Source: Emydura subglobosa (lineage: Eukaryota > Chordata > Testudines > Chelidae). Taken from it: a stretch of DNA of 64,000 nucleotides. Numbering within the stretch: the stretch's first letter is position 1; each line of letters starts with the position of its first letter. Location: the NCBI GenBank assembly GCA_007922225.1, contig ML679963.1:2243794-2307793 (forward strand). Reading direction: 5' to 3'. The notes beneath the pieces are model-generated. The model saw only the letters and a list, made by a program, of their open reading frames with translations. It was not told where the DNA came from and did no database searches. The translations under genes were made by a program, and so were the position numbers. Shown here piece by piece: positions 55,716-64,000 of the stretch.

Positions 55716-57939
55716 TGAAGTGAATTAAAGTAAACTGAATTAAGGCAACTTTAATTCTGAATGAGAATGTCCACACAAGGGTTGAGTGCAGTTTAACTAA
55801 TCCATTTTAAATTCACATATTTAATTGATTCCGATTAAATTTCCTGTGTATCCCTGTGTAGAAAAGCCCTCGGTCTTCCCTACGACCCCCCAGTCTCCTT
55901 GTTCCTGTATATTCCCTCCACCGCTGTCCCTTCCACCCAGGTCCAGATGTTGTTCCACCTGCATCTGAGTCAGGCAGCTGCCTCCTCCACACTTCCAGGA
56001 TGCTGCCAGGGGAGCATTGGAAGCGCAGGAAAACAATATCCCTGCTCTCAGTTCTGGCACCTGGTGCCACAGCAACTGGGAATTAGCAGTTTCACGGGAC
56101 ATCCCGTTCAACCCCTGCAGCACTGAACTGGAGCACACTAAGTGCAAATGGAATCTTAGGAGAGTTTAGCTGCCAAACTCCAGTAAGTCTCTTCTGAGCA
56201 TGTGCAAACTGAGATTTGTCCAAATTTTATAAATTGACCAAATTTGGGCAGATTTTCAGGGGAACAGCAGAAGCTCATCGCTGGGACCAGGGAGACCTTC
56301 TGCCATATATCAAGCCCTTGCTCCAAAAGCATGGAGACTCTAAAGCTCTTCAGCACAAAAGTTGTGAGAAAAAAAATTAACATGGGCAACAGACAAAGAT
56401 GCTTTTGAAAGCTTTGCTTTAATTAAGAGCCCAAAAGTTCAGCTGCTTATCCAGGTTATCAGAATGGCTTAGAGCTGCAAAATAGGGCAACTGCAATCTA
56501 CTGGGAAAAGGTTCTTCCCAGAGGCCATTGCTGCACCATTCTGCTGAAAAAGAGAAACAGTCAGATCGATTTCCCTTCAGCCCAATTCTCTGGGCTGTCC
56601 CCAGCAGTACCTTTAAAGAATAGAGCTCTATATAAACTGCATAATGGGGAAGCTGCTGCCGAAGGAGCTCCGTGATAAGGGGAAGCCCTGTGAGGAAAGG
56701 TGGAGTGGCTAGCCATGTGTATGAATGTCCTAATATCCTGGGGACTTGGAGGGTCAGACCCCAGCTCCCTCTGTGAACAGGATGATGACTAGCTGTGAAC
56801 TCTGCCTGTAATATCTTGCAGTTTTTCTGAAACACAGGCTTCCCCTAGAAGAGGAGGATATAACCCTAAGTGACCTGCCCCTGGGTCCAAATCGAGCATA
56901 TACCAGAACTTGTAACTGATCTTAGCAGGAAGTTTCTGGCCCCTGGCCTTGTGTTTAGTACACCTCTCTCCCTTGAGTGCAAAATTAAAGGGTCATTGTT
57001 GCAACAGGCTACTACACAGGAATAGAATGTGAAATTCAATCTCAGTCCAGCAGGAGCTGGGTGCAAATTATGTTTGCTGCATGAGTGGGAAGAAAATGTA
57101 TATAGATAAATGGCTTTGCAAAAACCCTGGATGAAAAATTCAGGAGCTGCTTAGGTGAGAGGCATGTCCTGCCCTCCCCAACTAGCAGGGCGTTGTCATA
57201 ATAGAGTGTAGGGCAGGACCTTCTGAGAGTGACCACATGAAAAAAGTGTTATAGTGATATTCATAGAAGTTAGAGAAGGAATGCACCTCACCCTCAGCCA
57301 GTCCATGTGCAATCCAACAATCTTTCTCTCTTGTGTGCAAAACTGGATATCAGGGATACAATTAAGCTAAGGAGAGAGCGTTGAGGTATTTGGCTTTTTC
57401 TTGTTTTTCCGTTCCAGCCTCGGCCTCTTTTTATCAACTGGATGTGAATGTTTCCTTGTAATCTGGATTTACAGTCCCGTAGGGACAGTTTCCCTTGCCC
57501 TGGGACTGTACATTGAGCAGGCCAGATTTATTCATAGATTTGTATTCCATTAATTGAAATGCAGTTTTAATCCTAATCCTCTCTTCTCTGATCCAGACCC
57601 TAAAAACTGACTGGAGAAAAACCTCCATGTTCCATGCTTAAACTGTCCCATCAAACCAGACTGAAGAAGTGCTAGGCCACACCTGCTAAATAAACCAAAT
57701 TGGCAGCTCGCTCCACTCAACTAATTTATTTCTGTGAATGTGAGAAGAGACTGAGGTTCTTCTTGTTCACGATACCAGAACTGGGTTTTCATAACAGATC
57801 TTGAGGCCTACAAATGTTTCCTTTAGCTATCTCCATGCTTAATTCTATAACTGAGGGTTGCCATTCATGTTACCGCATTTTCCTTTAGGACAAATTGATG
57901 ATGCTCTGAGCCAGGTATTACCAAGCTGCAGCCTTTTCA

Positions 57940-58010
57940 TCATTCTTTGCCTCAGTTTCCCCATCTGTAAAATTAGGGACACCTGCAGTAATGCAGGAAA
58001 CATCAAGTAA
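57940..58010 (+). mobile_element. MIR-type SINE fragment
   Basis: TTTGCCTCAGTTTCCCCATC, then TGTAAAATTAGGGACACCTG, is the MIR core in plus orientation. It is short. Confidence 0.6.
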
Positions 58011-60522
58011 TTAAGAATTTTAAAAATCATTTAACTTTCTGTAAGCTTCAGAATTATTTAATGAATGATAATTTGCATCTGAAAAGTGGGGTTTCTGTCA
58101 GATAGTCCAAATTTTGACTCTGAACATCAGGGACAGTTGCCTATGGACATTAGCAACAAATAAATCATTAAAACTAGATATGGATATGAAAATAAAGAGA
58201 GGGAGGGAGGGTTGGAATTAATTTTTCTTCAGCATTGCTGTTGCTGTGTAAATTCCCTACATACTATGATGCACTAAGCTCTTGCTTCAGGAGAGCACAA
58301 TTAATTCATCATTTGTTATTTGATGGCAGTCAAAAGAATAGTCGGTACTTTGCCAAAGATAGGTAGCCCCTTACCACCCGAGATTAGTATGGACATTTTA
58401 GATCTGTCCCACTCTCAATAGGAGCAGCTGTGGGGAATCCATCTATATATATGAATTTTAACCAATATTTCAAATGTTACAATGTTAAAAAATGACCAGA
58501 AATGTCAGTGTTGTTTAATAGTTGCCATAATCACCAGTCGCAAAGAAAGGTGACCTGTTTTATTAGATAAAAATGGCAGGCAGGAGGGCACTGAGCAACT
58601 ACAGCAAAGAGCACTGTATAAGAACTTAGAGAATAAATAGGGCCCTGCAACTACTCATTGCTGCCACCAGCAGAAGACTGCAACTGAACTATTGAAAACT
58701 GCTGACACAACTCAGGTAACTAGACACAAAACATCTTAGTGGTCTCCCTGTGACAGCACAGTAAAGGATGGCCACACTTCATGCTAGAGGTGGTATTTGT
58801 CAGCTCAAGGAGATGTTCCTTCATGAGCGGTGATCAAGCTAGCGAGCTGAGAATGAGTGTAACCACATCTGTGTGACCCCAGGGTAGCTGTGCTGAGTGT
58901 ACACCTAGTAGCTTGGAAGGGTACATACTCAGGGAGGCTAGCCCCACCTACCACGACAGCTACCCTCATTTTTAGTACACTAGATGCGTCCGAGCCAACA
59001 TGGGTGTCCCCTCAAGCTCAAAATTACACTTCCCTCTTGAAGCATAGACGTACCCTTACACACATGGACATAGGCCACTGAACTCTGTTGGGTTAACAGC
59101 CCTTGTTGGGGTTATCAAAGCAGAAGAAACACTGCCCTTCCTTTAGAGTATATTTCTCTCCCCACTCTCCTTACAAAGAATTTAGAGCAGCACTAGGTGT
59201 AGGTGGAATCCTGCTTCTGCTAGACTGGCTTCATTTTACATAGCAGGTTACAACCATGAAAAATGTTCTGTGCTTTTTGAAGGAGGGCGGGGGGGGATGA
59301 AGAGAACCTCAAGCTATTGTATAAACTGTACTGGGAAACATCTGGGCAAGAACAGCACAGATAAGCATGCACTGGACAATAGTTTAAAATATTCCAAATT
59401 AAACAGAAATGGGCTTGAACACAATTGAGTTGGTCCAACTCAATCGTCAGAGCTGGCATAGGCAAAATGCTAGTCAGTGTTTGAGACGTTAACTCCCTTT
59501 GATGGCTGTAATTGAGTGGTAAACAATATGGAAGAAATAGAACTTGTGCAATGTCACAAGCACAGATGTTCTAAGTGGCTAGCATATTGAATTTTGGGAA
59601 GAAAAAGCTCACACATGCATCAACCTTAGCTCCATTTCACAGCCACCAAGTTCAGCCCCAAGAAAATTGTTTACTTGCCTCAGTGAAGGTAGCACCCGTG
59701 TGTGTGTACATTAGAGCTTCTTTACATGGCAGGGGTTTGGACAAATGTGTGCATCATAAACATGAGGCAAAAACATGAGACCACTGCCTGTTTGCTGTAT
59801 AATGCAGGCTTCCACAGACCTTTCTTATAGAAATCCATTTTCCCACAGGGAATCCTGGAGGAAATCCAAGCATTGTGTGTTTGAAATCTGGGAACATTTG
59901 CACTGGAATGCTCATGTACTGGCTTCAAATTTCTGTTGGTGACTAATACCATCAGAAGGAAAGGTTGTAAGCAATTGTTTGCAGCTAATATGTCTTTTGC
60001 TTTTCATTACACCAGGAATTTTTAATGGGTCTTAGTAGAGGTGAAAAACACTTTTTGGTCAAAGTATGTCAGTAACAGAAGCTAAATTTGGAATGTCAAG
60101 AATCCCATTCCTTTGCTGGTACTTAAGACCAGACCTATAGTATATTAATGGATTGTTCTTTTCTGTCAATCCTACCCCCACCTTGCCAAGTGAGTAAAGA
60201 CTCAGTGCAGCACAGCACAAGTCACGTTGTCAGATATCATGTTAGGCAGTTTAACAGTTTGGCTTGATTTGGATCCAAGCATTTACATGGTGCTCACCAC
60301 TTTGGTATACGAGCGCCTGTAGTGTGTGTGTCTTCATCTGAATACACCGTGGGAGGGGAGCCTTTGACTACTATTAAGATAAAGCAACATAGCTTGTTGA
60401 CCTGCTAGTGTTTTGGCTCCCCAAGAGTTGTTTGTGGATCACTAACAGCTCTCCAATTCAATAAAATTTACATGTGGCAAATTTAAACAGAAAACAGATG
60501 TACCAGTAACTTCAGAAAGTGT

Positions 60523-60528
60523 TTTATT
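60523..60528 (-). terminator. BLMH: Candidate distal BLMH polyadenylation signal AATAAA
   Basis: TTTATT on the plus strand within GTTTTATTTAAAAGCC. A proximal candidate is at 61159-61164. Confidence 0.45.
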
Positions 60529-61323
60529 TAAAAGCCTCATAGCACCATCTAGTTGAAGATGTCCCAATAAAATGCAGTAATTAAAAACCTAGTTTTGCTA
60601 GAGCACCACATTTTTTAACTCAGTCTGTGAACATGTTTATGGTTGTTCTTGCTAATCTTATTGAAAAATAACGCTCCTGTGGGTACAGATTAACACTAGA
60701 ATCAGTCACACTGACATGGAAGAGCCAAGAGCAAGTCAGGACTACGTACATCCAGGAAAAGGCTCTCAATGCTGCTGAAATACAAGTAGTTTTGGAAAAG
60801 TTACTATAAGAAAATGAAACCAACTCCTATAATGCAGCAAAACCAAAAATATAAATAGCTCTCTAGAAACAAAATTAAGCCAATACTGAATTTGGACACT
60901 TTTGTGGTACAAATGAAAACATGACTAATTATAAACTTTTGCTGTACTTTTCCTAATATCACTCAGCTAATTATTCTAAAATATGGCCAACTCTCCCCCC
61001 TATGGAAAACATTGGTCAAAACAGTCATCTTACAGAGTTATGTTCATTATTAAAAAGATAAAAATCCAACTGCCATTGAAAGCACTTACATAGTATCATG
61101 ATGAGGTGGGTAAATTTTTTTTTTTTTTTGGCTGCAGAATAGCATGTCTTACAGCTTTTTTATTCAGCCATTCAGTAAAGCGCTATTTCCCAAAAAGATC
61201 CTGAGCCTACATTTAAAAAGACTATGAACCAAGCTAGGTGCTTGGTCACATCATCATTTGGCTATGGCTTCCGGTCTCTGGTATTTTCCATCACATCTAC
61301 TTCTGGTTGATTAGGAGGCAAGT
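60523..61323 (-). other. BLMH: BLMH 3' UTR (probable)
   Basis: It follows the TGA at 61324. AATAAA signals lie at 61164-61159, about 160 nt after the stop, and at 60528-60523, about 800 nt after it. Either or both could be used. A T12 run lies near 61118-61129. Confidence 0.55.
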
Positions 61324-61475
61324 TCACTTTGCTAAAGCACCCATGGGGTCCCAGGCTGGCAAGACAATGGGTTCCTGCTGCATCACTGCTAAGATGTCTT
61401 CTGGCACATGCTTCTTATCCACCACCACCTCGTACACATACTCAGAAAACCAATCATCTGTCATGATCAGGTAGC
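61324..61475 (-). CDS. BLMH: BLMH, bleomycin hydrolase, last coding exon (partial gene)
   Basis: Acceptor TTTTTTCTCTCCAG at 61476-61489. The exon completes a glycine codon and then encodes 49 residues, YLIMTDDWFSEYVYEVVVDK through PAWDPMGALAK, then TGA. Human BLMH ends YLCMTDEWFSEYVYEVVVDR ... PAWDPMGALAE. BLMH is a cytosolic papain-like (C1) aminopeptidase that forms a barrel-shaped hexamer. Its C-terminal tail, encoded here, projects into the active site and limits it to exopeptidase action. The catalytic Cys, His and Asn are in exons outside the window. The final residue is Lys rather than the human Glu. Confidence 0.96.
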
Positions 61476-64000
61476 CTGGAGAGAAAAAACAAAGTATGTT
61501 ACTAACAAAAGACACTACTGATATGGGACAGCATGGATCTTATGCAAAATGGTATCATGTCTGATAACCTCATACTGTCCATCAGAAAGAGGATAATCAT
61601 ATTTCCACAGCAACTTTCATGACAGTCTTGGAGACTTCAGTTTCTTTAGTTATTATGAACAAACTACTTAAACAACTAGATTTTAGCTATGACAGACTTG
61701 GAGCAACAAGCCTAAATAGGAAGAAAGAAAGTTTGATTAAAGTGTCTTGAACAGGAAATCCTGAAAGCAGCTTCTTAAATACAGGCACCTTTGTGTAAGC
61801 AAGAGACCATCTGTACTGAACAAAAGCGAGAACAAATCTGGGCAACAAACAGTCCTGGGGCACAGATCTGAATACGAAAGGCAGACCCTTTGAATTGGGG
61901 AGACTCCTTTTAATCATTCAGTCGTGTGCTGCTGTTCTAATGGACTTCAAGAATATTCAGATAAAGCTGAATTACAAAACATTAAATGCATTCCTGATTG
62001 CTTAGGCTAAACTTCAGACTCATATATGCTTATTAACCACTCCAGTTATCTGTGCTTCCCTGCTCCAAAACTCTGTTTCAGGAAATGGAGGGAGAATGTG
62101 TGTGTCAATATTAGACGCTAATTTCTTCCTTCAAACACCAAGTCACTGAGACACACTCTGGCTGAAATAAGTCTTATGGTTACAACCTTCCCTCTCAATA
62201 AGGCTCTGGCTAGGAATCTTAATGCAAGAGCCTTCTACCTGCATAAAGAAGAAAATTCCACATCTAAGACATCTTGGCTTTCAGTATAATAGTGCTGTCT
62301 GAAAACAAACCAATCATTTAAGACATTACACACACCCATTCCAGGGAATTCAGCATGAATTGAGAATCAGTGCTGTCAAGAGAGCGGGAGACTATTTGAT
62401 AGAAGACAGATGAAGCTTTGTGTAATAAAGTTCCCTATAACAATATCATCAAACAATCAAATGAAACAAGAAAATGCCCAAAGAATATGGACAATAAGTG
62501 CATCTATCTACCCCATCTTGTTTCTAAAGCAAAAGATCAGATTGAATTCCCATAAATTAAAAAGCCTATCCATTGTAATGCAAGCTAGAAGCCGTTTTGG
62601 AGGTACTGCCAAGGGAAGCTGCTTTGATTGTTCTCTTTCTTCAGGATATGAGTTCTTTGGGACACAAAAAAACCTCTCACTCCTGACAGCCAACAAGTAA
62701 TTGCACCCTGTGAGGATAATGAACTCTCTGCCTCTGTGGCTGTTGACATTCTGTATCGGCGCTGGACTGTACCGATTGGGATCACAGTGTCTGAACAAGG
62801 AGGAAGTGCCAAGTAAAGCTTCAGACCATGCCAACAGGGATGGTCACTGTTGATTGAGAAGGCCTGTAGTCAGGGTCACAGGGAAAGCCATAATTTTTTC
62901 TCCATCAATGGAATTATGCCTCAAGGGGAACAATTAATACTCACCCACCCCACCGCCTGCCTAAACAGAATCCCAGGCTCTGCATTCCAGCTAAAAGGGA
63001 TAAACAGAGGATAGTGCATTTTCATTGTATTTCAGGGCAGACGGCAGCCGTGGTGCCCCACCTAAGCCCATCAGTCTAGTGTTTCTGCTCTAGCCGGGTC
63101 TGTTTATTAGAGAGATTCTGGCATTGCATCTTTGTGTTCTGACAAGAGGCTCACCAGGGCCGATCAGCTGTCTACCCAATAAGTACGACATGCCATTTAG
63201 TTCTCACATACTACCCTGGTAAAGCTGCTCCATGTTTCTCACTTCTACCCCAGGTCCCGAAAAAAAAAAAAACCCCACTAATTAAGGGAGCATTTTAGGA
63301 CTTACAAGCAGCTGGTTACGAAAAGCCATACAAGGAAGGTTGGTCTAGTTGTTTGTGCACTAGACTAGAACTTGGGAGATCCAGGGTAAAGTCCCTGCTC
63401 TGCCAGACTTCCTGTGTGACAATGGGTAAGTCACAGCCTCTTTGTGCCTCAGTTCCCTACCTGTACCATGGGAAAACAGCACTGCCCTCTCTCACAGGAG
63501 AGAGAGGATAAAAACAAAGGTTCCAAGGTGCGCAGACACTAGTCAAGTATGTAGGATAGAGGAAAAAGAATAAGGCTGTAGTAAAGATGCTAGGAATAAA
63601 AGGAGGAGAGGAGACAACCTAAAGGGAAGATGAACTAACAACTATTTACATGGCTGCTACCTGGAGATGTACAATAAAAAGGGATTCTCTTCATGCCAAA
63701 GTGGACAGACAGAGACTCCTGTCGAACAGATGGGATAACATGAGTCAATGTTCACTTTTGGGGACCTCTTCCTTTTTTAGAGAGATGTCTGAGTGGAGAT
63801 GCTGGGCTCTGAGTTGGGTAATGCTGTACTGGTTCCCCAGGACACACAGACTAAGCAGAGTAATAAAACTCATCTGCAAGGCTGATAAAGTGACATAAAA
63901 TATAAATTGAAAAATTTTGCTGGAAGGAGATTTGTCTTTTACCTCAATAACCAAGCAATGTTTGTCAGCAACTGCATTTGTTCCTTGAGAAAAATGAAAC
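61476..64000. other. Last BLMH intron (continues beyond the window)
   Basis: I searched the minus strand for the preceding exon, expected to encode a WRVENSWGEDHG-like segment, and did not find it, so the intron exceeds 2.5 kb. It contains a MIR SINE (63350-63535) and a poly(A) run near 63260. Nothing else is recognised. Confidence 0.7.
63350..63535 (+). mobile_element. MIR SINE
   Basis: CTAGACTTGGGAGATCC-like head, then CCTGCTCTGCCAGACTTCCT, GTGTGACAATGGGTAAGTCA and TTGTGCCTCAGTTCCCTACC, in MIR order and plus orientation. Confidence 0.82.

Larger units (their letters stand above)
42567..60522. other. Intergenic region between SLC6A4 (5' end) and BLMH (3' end)
   Basis: About 18 kb that must include the SLC6A4 promoter and non-coding first exon(s), which I could not identify; no CpG-dense island stands out. 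It contains MIR-type SINEs (44085-44300, 54880-55045, 57940-58010), foldback elements (45322-45493, 46257-46502), a tRNA-like segment (48113-48178), an A/T homopolymer pair (49059-49084) and a Penelope-like RT remnant (55087-55715). A splice-flanked candidate exon lies at 45086-45171. Much of the rest is AT-rich with nothing recognised. Confidence 0.6.

Noticed and set aside
56419..56835. 138-codon minus-strand open frame between SLC6A4 and BLMH
   Set aside because: No recognisable motif. A few open frames of this length are expected by chance in 64 kb read in six frames.
61490..64000. Search for the penultimate BLMH exon (catalytic Asn segment)
   Set aside because: No WRVENSWG-like translation found on the minus strand; the exon is presumably beyond 64000.

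Overview
The window is vertebrate nuclear DNA, most likely from a turtle, with a crocodilian or other sauropsid as the alternative. The basis is intron-rich genes, a roughly 2 kb CR1 LINE of the type abundant in turtles, Penelope-like reverse-transcriptase remnants, ancient MIR-type SINEs, and several short foldback DNA transposons that begin GGGCTTGTCTACA and are flanked by TTA duplications. The species call rests on recollection of repeat families, not on a search. No prokaryotic features, CRISPR arrays or retroviral genes were seen.

Three protein-coding genes are recognisable, in the same order as the human 17q11.2 segment NSRP1 - SLC6A4 - BLMH. (1) NSRP1, plus strand: the last five coding exons lie between 484 and 12577. 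They give 518 residues, so only about 38 N-terminal residues lie left of the window. (2) SLC6A4, the serotonin transporter, minus strand: the complete coding sequence lies in 13 coding exons from 42566 down to 23494. All exon phases fit and the product is 665 residues. (3) BLMH, bleomycin hydrolase, minus strand: only the last coding exon (61475 to 61324) and the 3' UTR are present, with the rest beyond the right edge.

Layout: 1-13.2 kb holds the NSRP1 3' half, with a CR1 element in its largest intron. 13.2-20.8 kb is intergenic between the convergent NSRP1 and SLC6A4 genes. About 20.8-42.6 kb holds SLC6A4, including a possible long 3' UTR and introns carrying CR1, MIR, a MITE and a repeat that ends about 22 bp from a splice donor. 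42.6-60.5 kb is intergenic; it must hold the SLC6A4 promoter and non-coding first exon(s), which I could not place. 60.5-64 kb is the BLMH 3' end and last intron.

The three genes are not functionally linked. NSRP1 is a nuclear-speckle splicing regulator, SLC6A4 a plasma-membrane Na+/Cl--coupled serotonin transporter, and BLMH a cytosolic cysteine aminopeptidase. Their adjacency is conserved synteny. I found no convincing undescribed system. The most useful observations are lineage-specific changes in the genes (35 extra N-terminal residues with a threonine-repeat tract and a moved N-glycosylation site in the transporter, a C-terminal lysine in BLMH, a shifted acceptor and weak donor in NSRP1) and the structured repeats, including a degenerate hammerhead-ribozyme-like motif beside an SLC6A4 exon.
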